A stretch of DNA of 64,000 bases from Puniceibacterium sediminis (GCF_900188035.1 NZ_FZNN01000013.1:1-64000), one strand, 5' to 3'. Positions 15,974 through 25,126 are shown, counted from the stretch's first letter. Numbers and translations are program-made. Notes: generated by a model not told the origin, from the letters alone.

Positions 15974-17263
15974 ATGCGCTGGCTGCTGCTGGCACTGGCG
16001 CTGACGACAGGCCCCGCGCTGGCCGGTGAATATGCAACTCTTGAGGGACACGGCGGGCCGATCATGGGCATCACCGTGTCCCCCAATGGGCAGATAGCCA
16101 CCACAAGTTTTGACAATGCCGTGGGGCTATGGAACGACACCACGCCACGCTGGCTGGAAAATCACCGCGCGGCGGTGAACTGCGCCGTGTTCCTGTCAGA
16201 GACAGAGCTTGTCACGGGCGGGGACGATTTTGCACTGGTGCACTGGGACCTTGCAACAGGAAGGGCCACACGGATGGAAGGCCATCAGGGCAAGGTGATG
16301 TCACTGGTCGTCAGCCCCGATGGCGCACTGATTGCCTCGGCCAGCTGGGACGGCAGCATCGGCCTTTGGCCCCTGTCTGGTGACGTACCAAGGTTTCTGC
16401 ATGGGCACGCGGGGCCGGTCAACGACCTTGCCTTTTCCGCAGACGGCGCGCGGCTCTATTCCGCCTCGGCGGACGGATCGCTGCGGATCTGGGATGTACT
16501 GTCAGGTCAGGAACAGGGGCGGCTGGTAGAACACGGCTTTGGCCTGAATGAGGTTGTGCTGAACGAAAGCGCCGGATGGCTTGCCTATGGCGCTGTGGAT
16601 GGCGGCACGCGGGTGATAGACGTAGAAAATGGCGCGGCCATTGCGGATCTTACACTGGAACGTCGGCCGATCCTTGCGATGGAAATGTCCCCTGCGGGCG
16701 ACGTGCTGGCCGTGGGCGATGGTGAGGGGTTCATCATGGTGGTCGATACCACCGACTGGCACATCTTCCGGGATTTCCGCGCCACGACGCGCGGCCCGAT
16801 CTGGGCCCTGGGCTTTTCCGCGGATGGGGAAAATATTCTGGCCGGGGGGCTGGACGATACGGTGCATTCCTGGCCCATCGCGACGATGGATGAACACGGG
16901 CAAATTGAAACCGGAAATCCGTCCTTTCTTGCCAATCCTGACACGATGCCCAACGGCGAACGGCAGTTCAAACGCAAATGTTCGATCTGCCACACGCTGA
17001 CACCGGGCAGCGCGCGGCGGGCGGGGCCGACGCTATATGGTTTGTTCGGGCGGGCTGCGGGGACGGTCGCGGATTACCGGTATTCCGAGGCGCTGGACGG
17101 GTCAGCGCTGATCTGGACCGACGCGACCATCGACGGCCTTTTCGACATCGGCCCGGAGCACTATATTCCCGGGACAAAGATGCCGATGCAACGTATCACC
17201 GGCGCAAAGGACCGCGCCGATCTGATCGACTATCTGCGCGCTGAAACCGCGCCAAAGGAGTAG
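15974..17263 (+). CDS. WD40 beta-propeller fused to cytochrome c
   Basis: 429 aa. A signal peptide (MRWLLLALALTTGPALAG) leads into six or seven WD40-like repeats (GITVSPNGQIATTSFDNAVGLWN; SPDGALIASASWDGSIGLW; SADGARLYSASADGSLRIWD and others). A class I cytochrome c domain follows with C336-SIC-H340 and a Met ligand in GTKMPM. It starts 3 bases after fdhC, so it belongs to the operon. A propeller plus haem in the periplasm suggests a docking partner for the formate dehydrogenase or a c-type electron acceptor; this is inference. Confidence 0.9.
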   Translation: MRWLLLALALTTGPALAGEYATLEGHGGPIMGITVSPNGQIATTSFDNAVGLWNDTTPRWLENHRAAVNCAVFLSETELVTGGDDFALVHWDLATGRATRMEGHQGKVMSLVVSPDGALIASASWDGSIGLWPLSGDVPRFLHGHAGPVNDLAFSADGARLYSASADGSLRIWDVLSGQEQGRLVEHGFGLNEVVLNESAGWLAYGAVDGGTRVIDVENGAAIADLTLERRPILAMEMSPAGDVLAVGDGEGFIMVVDTTDWHIFRDFRATTRGPIWALGFSADGENILAGGLDDTVHSWPIATMDEHGQIETGNPSFLANPDTMPNGERQFKRKCSICHTLTPGSARRAGPTLYGLFGRAAGTVADYRYSEALDGSALIWTDATIDGLFDIGPEHYIPGTKMPMQRITGAKDRADLIDYLRAETAPKE

Positions 17264-17266
17264 ACC

Positions 17267-17416
17267 ATGAAAGCCTTTATCCTGGGGATCGTGCTGATCG
17301 CCGTCATCGCTGTGGGGGCGAACTTCTCCCTTGAAAACATGGGGTTCTCCCAGGCTGACATAAGCGTCAGTTCGAACAGTGTCCGCCTGGGAGATGCCCC
17401 TTCAGCCAGGGAGTGA
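17267..17416 (+). CDS. 49-aa single-pass membrane peptide
   Basis: The ATG at 17267 is 3 bases after the stop of the WD40-cytochrome gene, and AAAGGAG overlaps that stop, so it has a near-perfect ribosome site. The peptide starts MKAFILGIVLIAVIAVG, one membrane helix or uncleaved signal, then a short polar tail (MGFSQADISVSSNSVRLGD). It ends 15 bases into the 3' end of the convergent aminotransferase gene. A small subunit or assembly factor of the formate dehydrogenase membrane complex is plausible but unproven. Confidence 0.6.
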   Translation: MKAFILGIVLIAVIAVGANFSLENMGFSQADISVSSNSVRLGDAPSARE

Positions 17417-18727
17417 GACCTCGATTGCGCCGCTGAGCTTGTCGACAAGTTCGGTGATCTGCGCATCCTCGATGATAAAGGGCGGGGCGAGCAGGATGTG
17501 GTCGCCCGTCTTGCCGTCGATCGTGCCGCTCATCGGATAGCAGATGAGGCCGGCGTCGAAAGCGGCGGCCTTGATTTTCGCGGCGAGTTTGTGGGCCGGA
17601 TCGAAGGGTGCCTTGGTGCCCCGGTCTGTCACCAGCTCAAGGCCCAGAAACAGGCCCCTGCCCCGGATATCGCCCACATTGGCGTGCTGAACAAAGCGTT
17701 CGTTCAGCGCCAATTTCAACGCATCCCCCTGTTTTTGAACGGCTTTCAACAGCCCCCGGTCAAGCACGGAATTGACCACGGCAAGCGCCGCAGCGGCGGC
17801 GGTGGGGTGGCCCATGTAGGTGTGGCCGTGCTGGAAAAAGCCACTGCCCGCACCGATGGTATCATAGATCTGCGATGAGCAGAGCATGGCGCCGATGGGC
17901 TGGTATCCGGCACCCAAGCCCTTGGCAATGCAGAGGATATCGGGTGCGACGCCGTCCTGTTCGCAGGCGAACAGCGTGCCGGTCCGGCCCATGCCGCACA
18001 TGACTTCGTCAAGGATCAGCAGGATGCCGTACTGATCGCAGATTTCGCGGATGCGTTTGAAGTAACCCGGTGCGGGGGCGACGGCGCCTGCGGTGGCGCC
18101 GACGACGGGTTCGGCCATGAAGGCCATGACGGTTTCCGGGCCGACGCGCAGCAGTTCTTGCTCAAGCAGATTGGCCGAGCGCAGGCCGTAGTCTGCGTCG
18201 GATTCTCCTTCGTTTTGAAGGCGATAGGGGTAGCATGGGTCGATGTGGCTCATGTCCAGAAGGAGCGGTGCGAACTGGGCGCGGCGCCATTCGTTGCCGC
18301 CTGCGGAGAGGGCCCCGATGGTGTTTCCATGATAGCTTTGCTTGCGGGCGATCAGGCGGCCGCGCTTGGGTTCGCCCTTCTCGACGAAATACTGCCGGGC
18401 GAGCTTGATCGCGGCCTCTGCCGCCTCTGATCCGCCCGAGACGAGGTAGACGCGGTCGAGTGTGCTGGGGGCGTGTTCGATAAGCAAATCTGCAAGCTTT
18501 TCAGCGGGTTCCGAGGTGAAGAATCCGGTGTGGGCATAGGCGAGCGTGTCGAGCTGGGCCTTGATCGCGTTGATCACGGTGGTGTCGCCATGACCAAGGC
18601 AAGAGACGGCAGCGCCGCCCGAGGCGTCGAGATATTGTTTACCGGAGGCGTCGAAAAGGTAGCAACCCTTGCCGCCCACGGCCATGGGCGGGCTGGATTT
18701 CATCGAGCGGGGAAAGATGTGGGACAT
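17402..18727 (-). CDS. Class III PLP aminotransferase
   Basis: 441 aa. The fold-type I hallmarks of class III transaminases are present: LVSGGSEAAEAAIKLAR, SYHGNTIGALS, D240-E241 in LILDEVMCGMGRTG, and the PLP lysine K269 in CIAKGLGAGYQPIGA. The substrate is not predictable; relatives act on omega-amino groups, including polyamines and gamma-aminobutyrate. It is the last member of the decarboxylase/ATP-grasp cluster but is separated from it by a 159-base gap with four 11-bp-spaced repeats, so it probably has its own controlled promoter. The start fits the family N-terminus; no good ribosome site is visible. Confidence 0.88.
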   Translation of the reverse strand: MSHIFPRSMKSSPPMAVGGKGCYLFDASGKQYLDASGGAAVSCLGHGDTTVINAIKAQLDTLAYAHTGFFTSEPAEKLADLLIEHAPSTLDRVYLVSGGSEAAEAAIKLARQYFVEKGEPKRGRLIARKQSYHGNTIGALSAGGNEWRRAQFAPLLLDMSHIDPCYPYRLQNEGESDADYGLRSANLLEQELLRVGPETVMAFMAEPVVGATAGAVAPAPGYFKRIREICDQYGILLILDEVMCGMGRTGTLFACEQDGVAPDILCIAKGLGAGYQPIGAMLCSSQIYDTIGAGSGFFQHGHTYMGHPTAAAAALAVVNSVLDRGLLKAVQKQGDALKLALNERFVQHANVGDIRGRGLFLGLELVTDRGTKAPFDPAHKLAAKIKAAAFDAGLICYPMSGTIDGKTGDHILLAPPFIIEDAQITELVDKLSGAIEVSLPG

Positions 18728-18750
18728 GGGTCAGATCCAGTGCTGGATAA

Positions 18751-18794
18751 CGTATGGTTTGCGTATGGAAACCGTATGGCAGGCGTATGGCTTT
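18751..18794 (-). promoter_or_regulatory. Four 7-bp direct repeats at exact 11-bp period
   Basis: CGTATGG (CCATACG on the gene strand) occurs at 18751, 18762, 18773 and 18784, each exactly 11 bases apart with unrelated 4-base spacers. The array ends 24 bases upstream of the aminotransferase ATG. Heptamer + 4 spacing is the binding mode of OmpR/PhoB-fold winged helices, including SARP regulators. A regulator of that fold is encoded at 1582-3183, but a link is only a guess. Confidence 0.75.
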
Positions 18795-18832
18795 TCTGCG
18801 CCAGCGTCGTTTCGGTTGCAAGGTTGGCTTCT

Positions 18833-18852
18833 GCGTATTTGGAAAGACAAGA
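18833..18852 (+). repeat. Copy 1 of a 20-bp dispersed intergenic motif
   Basis: GCGTATTTGGAAAGACAAGA in the gap between the C45 hydrolase and the aminotransferase. It differs at one position from the copy at 50215-50234 and at two from 62416-62435. All three are intergenic. Function unknown; see findings. Confidence 0.7.
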
Positions 18853-18886
18853 CGCCGCGGATGGCCGGCAAAACGAATGCGCCCCC

Positions 18887-19864
18887 CTAGTCCGCGCCGG
18901 GGACATAGACCTTGCGCGCGCCTTCCTCGAAATTGTCGAGCGAGAGCGGCCAGGAGGTGCCGGGCCAGCGGATCTCCATCTGTTTTTTGCGGGGGCGGTA
19001 GATCGCGGTGTAGAGCGTGCCGAAGCCATGTTTGAAAGCGGTCGAATAGAGCGGCGGTTTGAGGAAGGCAGAGATGAACTTTTCCTCGGTGTCGCGGTGC
19101 AGGGTCATGCGCTGTAGCAGGTAGCGTTCGCGTTCCACGGTCGCGGTAAAACGCGCGTGGCTGATCCATTCGACATTTTCCTGATGGTTGGTCGCGACGG
19201 CGGCATGGGTGATCAGGGTGGCGCGGTCGGGGGCCATCATCGCGGTGAGGTATTTGCGGTCGCGGTCCACCACGGTGACGTTGTAGCTCATGTGGGTGGG
19301 GACGCGGGCGAGCGCCTTGCCGGCCTCTTCGGCGGTGGTGCAGGTCTGAAGGACATAGCGCAGGATCAGCGGGACGCCGAAACCCTGACCAACCACGCGC
19401 CGCCCCCCAAAGGTGAGCGAGATCGCAAGGCCCGCGTCGTTCATGCCGTCGACAAGCCCCCAGAGACCATCCGAGGTGCCGAGGACCGTGCGCCCCTGCC
19501 ATGCGGTGCGCAGGATCAGGGAATCAAAAGCGGCGGGGTTGTAGTCGTAGTTGCGCACCAGCACCGGGGCCTTGCCGGGCCAGAGCGCCTGTGAGCACCC
19601 CGAGAGGTAGGGCGGCGGGCAATACATCGACAGAAAGCGGGCGGCCTGATCGCCGCCGCCTGCGAGTTCGCAAAGCTGGTCGTAGAGCGGAACGAGTTCC
19701 GGCATGTGCCGGGTCAGCATCCGACGGCTTTCCATATAGGAGGCGCGGGCTGCGTCGCCTTCCTTGAGCCACCAACGCTGATAATCCGGCCAGTATTCCG
19801 CGAAAAGCCCGGCCCACTTGGGGCCGGGCTGATCTTCGGAAATGGCACGCCAATACATGGTCAT
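18887..19864 (-). CDS. C45-family Ntn-hydrolase (acyl-CoA:6-APA acyltransferase-like)
   Basis: 325 aa. The family nucleophile appears as G89-C90 in YLSGCSQALW, followed by LVRNYDY, the R-N-Y-D signature of penicillin acyltransferase-like enzymes that self-cleave before the Cys. DGMNDAGLAISLTFGG and NHQENVEW are further family blocks. Members hydrolyse or transfer amide-linked acyl groups. It starts 9 bases after the ATP-grasp ligase gene, so ligase and amidase are co-made, suggesting formation and breakage of the same amide bond or processing of one intermediate. Substrate unknown. Confidence 0.82.
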   Translation of the reverse strand: MTMYWRAISEDQPGPKWAGLFAEYWPDYQRWWLKEGDAARASYMESRRMLTRHMPELVPLYDQLCELAGGGDQAARFLSMYCPPPYLSGCSQALWPGKAPVLVRNYDYNPAAFDSLILRTAWQGRTVLGTSDGLWGLVDGMNDAGLAISLTFGGRRVVGQGFGVPLILRYVLQTCTTAEEAGKALARVPTHMSYNVTVVDRDRKYLTAMMAPDRATLITHAAVATNHQENVEWISHARFTATVERERYLLQRMTLHRDTEEKFISAFLKPPLYSTAFKHGFGTLYTAIYRPRKKQMEIRWPGTSWPLSLDNFEEGARKVYVPGAD

Positions 19865-19873
19865 GCCTGTCCT

Positions 19874-21334
19874 TTACATGATTTTGAAAGCGGGGTCTGC
19901 AAAAGCCGGACCAGCTTCGGCAACAGGCAGCGGACGGCCCGTGACGCATTGCTTGATGCCGTGGATCCACTTTTTGGCGCGTTCGTTCAGCATGAAGGAT
20001 TTCGTCATCGACCGGCCACGAGTCACGAGGATACCGATGTCGGCACCTTCGTAGCGATAGTCGCCGGGGCCGAGGATGCGCAGGAAGAACGCCTCATTCT
20101 CGGACTCCACGGCGCGACGGTGATAGTCGAAGCGGTCATAGACCACGCGGCCATCTTCGAGCATGCGGTAGATGCCGGTTTCCGGGGCGCTGGTGCAGAT
20201 ATCGACCGAGTCATCCGTGTGCTTGATCACCATCTGCGACCATGAATCGATCATGTCCGGGTTGGCCCAGCGGCTGTTGAGTTCGTCCACATCAAGTTTG
20301 AACTGCTTCTTGGAGAATTCCAGCAGGTGGAACAGGAAAAGCGGTGCGTCGGCATGGGCAAAGGCGGCGTGGTTGGTCATCGACGAGGCGCCCGTGATGC
20401 GCGGGTTGAGTTCGCCGAGCCAGAGATCGCCGGTTTTCTTGTCGATCAGGAAGTCGAGTTCGAAATAGCCGCGATAGCCCTCTTTCCTAAGTTGTTCACC
20501 GAACTTGAAGGTCAGGTCGCGGGCGTGGTTACGCACCTTGGGCGGAAAGGCCGTGGCAAGGATTTCGTTGCCGCACCAGCCGCCGCGATACGGGGTCAGA
20601 TCCTTGAAACCCACCAGTTCGGTCATCAGCGGGCCGACGATGGTGCCTTCCTTGGTGGCGCAGGCCTCGATCGCGGAACCGCGGCAATCGATGCGTTTCA
20701 TGATCTTGATTTCGCCTTCGCCGACGATTTCGGATTCATGGCGGCGGAAGTCATCCTCGGATTTGATGAAGAAGGTGGTGTGGCCGCTGTCGCCAAACGC
20801 TGATTGCAGCACCAGATCGTGGCCGATGCCGGCCTTTTCGGTGATCTTACGCAGGTGTTCGTAGCTGTCCACCACCGAGAGGGTGTTGGGCACCGAAGGC
20901 ACGCCGGCCTTGTTGCCGATGCGGACGGTTTCGATCTTGTTGTCCATGCTCTGGCGCAGCTTGGCCTTGGGGAACCAGACGTCGGCGCCAAGTTCCTTGG
21001 ACAGGCGTTCGGTTTCTTCGTCGAACATCAGGAAGACGAAATGCGGCTTGCCACCGCGACGCTTGATGAAGTCGATGACTTCCTTGTGCTGGAGCAGGTA
21101 GTTGTTGATGTCTTCGATGCTCTGGAATTCAGCGTGGGGCTGTTCAGACGGGCAGAACACGTTCGGGTGCTTGCCGTCGTAGCAGTCGATGTAGCAGATA
21201 TATTTGAAGTTCTTCACCCATTCGTCGAGCCCGAGCAGGTTGAAGTTGGTGGCGGAGATGAAATAGATCGGATCCTCGTTGCGGTGAAAGAAGCGACGGA
21301 TTTCCGAGATGTTTTTCAGGATTGTTGTTGTCAT
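19874..21334 (-). CDS. ATP-grasp amide ligase, biotin-carboxylase-like
   Basis: 486 aa. ATP-grasp elements are visible: LRQSMDNKIETVRIGNKAGV, VLQSAFGDSGHTTFF (phosphate-binding loop), and the metal/ATP site FELDFLIDKKTGDLWLGELNPRITGASS. There is no biotin carboxylase partner domain or biotin carrier nearby, so a carboxylase role is unlikely; ATP-grasp enzymes of this size often join an amino acid to an amine or another amino acid. It sits between the Orn/Lys/Arg decarboxylase (18-base gap) and the C45 hydrolase (9-base gap), so the amine made by the decarboxylase is a natural candidate substrate. Confidence 0.82.
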   Translation of the reverse strand: MTTTILKNISEIRRFFHRNEDPIYFISATNFNLLGLDEWVKNFKYICYIDCYDGKHPNVFCPSEQPHAEFQSIEDINNYLLQHKEVIDFIKRRGGKPHFVFLMFDEETERLSKELGADVWFPKAKLRQSMDNKIETVRIGNKAGVPSVPNTLSVVDSYEHLRKITEKAGIGHDLVLQSAFGDSGHTTFFIKSEDDFRRHESEIVGEGEIKIMKRIDCRGSAIEACATKEGTIVGPLMTELVGFKDLTPYRGGWCGNEILATAFPPKVRNHARDLTFKFGEQLRKEGYRGYFELDFLIDKKTGDLWLGELNPRITGASSMTNHAAFAHADAPLFLFHLLEFSKKQFKLDVDELNSRWANPDMIDSWSQMVIKHTDDSVDICTSAPETGIYRMLEDGRVVYDRFDYHRRAVESENEAFFLRILGPGDYRYEGADIGILVTRGRSMTKSFMLNERAKKWIHGIKQCVTGRPLPVAEAGPAFADPAFKIM

Positions 21335-21352
21335 TTTTTATGTCCCTCTCTG

Positions 21353-24091
21353 TTATTCGGCAGCAGTGGAAAGTTTGGCTGTGGTCAGGGTGGCGAGCGC
21401 CTCTTTGGTGAAGACGCGCAGGCCCAGATCCGGGCGGTAGCCGTGGATTTCGCTGACATCGAGCGCGCGCATGAAGCTGAGGATTTCCTGGCTGACGACC
21501 TGTCCGGGGACGAGGATCGGGAAGCCCGGGGGATAGGGGATGATGAAGCTGGCCGAGACGATTTCCTCGCCCGCGTCCATCGCCTTTTTCAGCGAGCCGT
21601 CGAGTTCGAGGTAGTCGCAGTTGTTTTCATCATAGCTGAGGAAGAAGGCCGTGCGAATGTCGCCTTCGGATGTCACGTTGTCGGCGCGGAAGGCGTCGTG
21701 GAAGCGTGAAAAATCGGGCAGCGGCGGCAGGTCGTGCATGAGGTTCTTGACCCGCTTGTCAAAGCCGAGCCGTTCCATGCGCGAGGCATCATCAAGCAGA
21801 TCATCAAGGCTTTTGGCGATCTCGACCAGCACTTCGATCAGATAGGCGACAGAGGACCGCGTGGTGCCGATGTTGGTCATGAAGAGGACCGTGTTGCGCG
21901 AGGTCTTGTTGATCTGGATGCCGTATTTATCCATCAGAATCTGCGTCTTGAAGGTGTCGCCATCCCAGCCGGTGCCGCCCACGGCCAGCGTGACACGGGT
22001 GGCATCAAGGACGAATTCGTCCTTTTCCCAACACTCCCACAGGTCGGTCCAGCCCTGTTCGGGTTCATAATAGCTCTCGACGCCGCTTTCGCGGTGCGCC
22101 TCGGGGATCATGTCGCCGGCGGTGAGCACCTTGAAGTATTTCTGCAAGAGCGGATGGGTTGAGATGGCGCGGCGCATGGACATGGCCGCCTCGATCTGGC
22201 GCTGGACGAATTCGAAACCTTCGAGTTCGACCTGACGGCGGCCCACATCGAGCGAGGCGATGATCTGGTAGTTGGGCGAGGTCGAGGTATGGGTCATGTA
22301 GGCTTCGTGGAAGCTTTGCTCGACCTCGCCTTTGAAGTCCTGGTCGTTGACGTGGATCATCGACCCCTGCCGCAGTGAGGTCAGCGTCTTGTGCGTCGAC
22401 TGGGTGCCGTAGACGCGCACGCGGGCCGTGGGCGGCGGGATCAGGCGGGTCTTGAGCAGGGTCGCGTCATCGGCGTCCTTGAGCTTGGCCTGCTGCTTTT
22501 CATAGGCCTTGGCGTGGTCGGCGCTGCGCAGGCGTTCGCGCAGCACGTTGGCGGCATTCATCGCCGTGCGGCCGCGATAGGTGGGGTTGAAGCGGGCAAA
22601 GGCAAACCACGCCTCGTCCCAGAGGAACACGAGGTCGGGCTTGATCGCCAGACATTCCTCCATGATGCGTTCGACGTTGTAGACGATGCCGTCAAAGGTG
22701 CAGTTGGTCAGCAGAAGCATCCGCACGCGGTCAAGTTTGCCGGCCGCCTTGAGATCAAGAAGCTGTTTCTTGATGTCGTGCAGCGGCACCGCGCCATACA
22801 TCGAATATTCATTCAGCGGATAGCTGTCGAGGTAACAGACCTGCGCCCCGGCCAGCACCATGCCGTAGTGGTGCGATTTGTGGCAATCGCGGTCGACCAG
22901 AACGATATCGCCGGGGCGCACCAGCGCCTGAACGACGATCTTGTTGCAGGTCGAGGTGCCGTTGGTGGCAAAGAAGGTCTGTTTCGAGCCAAAGGCGCGG
23001 GAGGCGAGTTCCTGCGCCTCTTTGATCGGGCCGTGGGGTTCGAGCAGCGAATCCAGCCCGCCGGATGTGGCAGAGGTTTCCGCAAGAAAGATGTTGGGGC
23101 CGTAGAAGGCGCCCATGTCCTGAATCCAGTGCGAGCGGGTGATGGATTTGCCGCGGCTGATGGGCATGGCGTGAAAAACACCGGTGGGCTGTTTGGAATA
23201 GTTGACCAGCGCTGTGAAGAACGGGGTCTTGTAGCGCGCCTGCACACCGCGAAGGATGTTCAGGTGCAGCTCCATGAAGTCTTCCTGGTTGTAGAAGACG
23301 CGGCGGCAGATGCCGAGATCGAGCCCGGCGATATCTTCGACCGAGCGTTCGGTGACAAGGTAGGCATCGAGTTCCGGGCGCACCTTGTCGATCAGGCGGC
23401 AGAGTTCGGGGCCGTAGTCGCGCGGGCGCAGGGAGTCGAGTTCGTCCTGACGTTCGACACTGTCGATATAACGCGACAGCAGCGGCATTTCGATCTGGGA
23501 TTTCAGCGTCAGGCCGGGGCGCACGACGATGGCCTGAATGTTGTGGTTGAAGAGCACCGCGATCAGCGCATCCTCAAGGCTGGGAACGACGACCGCCTCG
23601 TATTGGAAGGGATCCTCGGGGCGGCGCATGCGGGTCACGTTGGACTTGAGCCAGCGTTCCTGCTGTTCGTTGACGTCATCGACGATCAGCACTTCGAAAT
23701 AGGGTTTGGACATGGCGCGGGCCTCGGGCGAGAGCATCGCCTCGTCGTCCTGTTCGTCCTTTTCAGAGGTGTCCTTGTCGAGCGGGATATGGCGGCGGCG
23801 GTAGGCCCCCGAGGTCAGCGCGCGCAGGGCACGGTGCACGGAATAGGCCAGTTCCACGTAATGGCCATGGGCGAACTGGCGGCGCATGAATTCAAAGGCC
23901 GGCATGCCGGGAAAGGCCCAGTAGGGTTCGATCACCTCAAGCGCGGTCCAGAGTTCTTCGACGCGTTTCTTGAGGCCCGCCATCTGGCGATCGGTGCCGC
24001 CATGGGCAAGAGCGTCGGTGGCTTCGCGCAGGGCGGCCCATCTGTCGGATCTTAGCTGGACCGCCGAATAGTACTCATTAACGGATTGCAT
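21353..24091 (-). CDS. Orn/Lys/Arg decarboxylase, PLP-dependent, long form
   Basis: 912 aa, longer than the ~710-750 aa E. coli enzymes. An N-terminal wing/receiver-like region (residues ~1-290) includes FEVLIVDDVNEQQERW. The PLP core follows: FFATNGTSTCNKIV, LVDRDCHKSHHYGMVLAGA, LLTNCTFDGIVYN, FLWDEAWFAFARF, and the PLP lysine in YGTQSTHKTLTSLRQGSMIH. The C-terminal domain is complete. It decarboxylates a basic amino acid to a di- or polyamine (putrescine, cadaverine or agmatine). GGGGGAGAGAGAAGC precedes the ATG at 24091. The amidase and ligase neighbours argue that the amine is conjugated or released, not merely made. Confidence 0.9.
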   Translation of the reverse strand: MQSVNEYYSAVQLRSDRWAALREATDALAHGGTDRQMAGLKKRVEELWTALEVIEPYWAFPGMPAFEFMRRQFAHGHYVELAYSVHRALRALTSGAYRRRHIPLDKDTSEKDEQDDEAMLSPEARAMSKPYFEVLIVDDVNEQQERWLKSNVTRMRRPEDPFQYEAVVVPSLEDALIAVLFNHNIQAIVVRPGLTLKSQIEMPLLSRYIDSVERQDELDSLRPRDYGPELCRLIDKVRPELDAYLVTERSVEDIAGLDLGICRRVFYNQEDFMELHLNILRGVQARYKTPFFTALVNYSKQPTGVFHAMPISRGKSITRSHWIQDMGAFYGPNIFLAETSATSGGLDSLLEPHGPIKEAQELASRAFGSKQTFFATNGTSTCNKIVVQALVRPGDIVLVDRDCHKSHHYGMVLAGAQVCYLDSYPLNEYSMYGAVPLHDIKKQLLDLKAAGKLDRVRMLLLTNCTFDGIVYNVERIMEECLAIKPDLVFLWDEAWFAFARFNPTYRGRTAMNAANVLRERLRSADHAKAYEKQQAKLKDADDATLLKTRLIPPPTARVRVYGTQSTHKTLTSLRQGSMIHVNDQDFKGEVEQSFHEAYMTHTSTSPNYQIIASLDVGRRQVELEGFEFVQRQIEAAMSMRRAISTHPLLQKYFKVLTAGDMIPEAHRESGVESYYEPEQGWTDLWECWEKDEFVLDATRVTLAVGGTGWDGDTFKTQILMDKYGIQINKTSRNTVLFMTNIGTTRSSVAYLIEVLVEIAKSLDDLLDDASRMERLGFDKRVKNLMHDLPPLPDFSRFHDAFRADNVTSEGDIRTAFFLSYDENNCDYLELDGSLKKAMDAGEEIVSASFIIPYPPGFPILVPGQVVSQEILSFMRALDVSEIHGYRPDLGLRVFTKEALATLTTAKLSTAAE

Positions 24092-24169
24092 CGCTTCTCT
24101 CTCCCCCAAAAGGCGACAGGTCACGCGACGCGACGGGGGGGCCGAATGGCGCCCCCAGAGCGGGCGGGA

Positions 24170-25126
24170 TCAGCCGCTGGATGTTTTACCCAAGACCGGC
24201 TGGTTTCCCAGCGGCCGGTTGATCAGGTCGTCACCGGCAAGCGGCACGTCCACATGCAGCCCGGCACGGTTGCCCTGCTGCGGCATTTCAAGCGGCCCGA
24301 GCGTGTAGAGATACGCATCGGTGCCGCTGGCCCGGTCATAGACCGGAAAGTCGTTGGAGCGGTCGCGGAAGGATTTGAGCACCTGGCCCAGACCCTTCAT
24401 TCCGGCCTCGCGCTGGCGGCGGACCACGTCTAGATCGACCTCGATCGGGAACATGTCCTCTTGTCCTGCCGACTGGTGCAGCACCATGGAACTGGGATCG
24501 ACGACGATGGATTTGCCTACGCCCCCTGCCCCAAGGCCGTTGACGGCAAAGACGTAGCACTGGAATTGCGCCGCCGTGGCGCGCGCGATGGCCAGTTCGG
24601 CGTCGCGGTCGGTGGTGCCGGTCAGAACCGGGTTCAGGATGATTTCCGCGCCCATGGATGTCAGCTGGCGCGTGGTTTCCGGGAACCACAGGTCATAGCA
24701 GATCGACAGGCCAAAGCGGCCCACGTTCGGCACGTCAAAGACGCAGAATTCGGTGCCTGCGGTGATCCCTGCCTCGTACGGGCGGAACGGGAACATCTTG
24801 GCATAGCGGGCGACGATGTGGCCATCGGGGTTGATCACCACGGCGGTGTTGCGGATCAGGCCGTCATCGCCGCGCAGGAACATCGTGCCCGGGATCAGCC
24901 AGACACGGTGACGGCGGGCGGCGACGCAGAATTTCTCGATCGTTTCATTTTCGGTCGGGACGGCAAAGCGGTCGAGCGGGCCAAAGGCGGCCAGTTCGGA
25001 AAACATGACCATCTGGGTCCAGGGAAAGCGTGCCATCACCACGTCGAGATGATGGATCATGGTCTCGACGTTCGAGTGGGTGGCATGCACGTACATCTGT
25101 ACGCCAGCGATTGCGAAAGGGGTCAT
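24170..25126 (-). CDS. Nitrilase-superfamily amidase (C-N hydrolase)
   Basis: 318 aa. The catalytic triad is clear: E44 in FSELAAFGP, K110 in YAKMFPF and C143 in SICYDLWFPE. DAELAIARATAAQFQCYVFAVN is the usual oligomer helix. Relatives include N-carbamoylputrescine amidase and omega-amidases, so an amide or carbamoyl group of a polyamine derivative is a plausible substrate. It lies 78 bases upstream of the decarboxylase gene, same strand. A 264-base gap separates it from the TRAP permease gene upstream. Confidence 0.87.
   Translation of the reverse strand: MTPFAIAGVQMYVHATHSNVETMIHHLDVVMARFPWTQMVMFSELAAFGPLDRFAVPTENETIEKFCVAARRHRVWLIPGTMFLRGDDGLIRNTAVVINPDGHIVARYAKMFPFRPYEAGITAGTEFCVFDVPNVGRFGLSICYDLWFPETTRQLTSMGAEIILNPVLTGTTDRDAELAIARATAAQFQCYVFAVNGLGAGGVGKSIVVDPSSMVLHQSAGQEDMFPIEVDLDVVRRQREAGMKGLGQVLKSFRDRSNDFPVYDRASGTDAYLYTLGPLEMPQQGNRAGLHVDVPLAGDDLINRPLGNQPVLGKTSSG

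Noticed and set aside
19874-21334. Biotin carboxylase for a biotin-dependent carboxylase
   Set aside because: No carrier protein or carboxyltransferase gene nearby; amide-ligase reading preferred, though not proven.
22391-24055. Long open frame antisense to the decarboxylase gene (554 codons)
   Set aside because: It runs fully inside the reverse of a gene with clear PLP-enzyme motifs; GC-rich DNA gives long antisense frames. No family resemblance.
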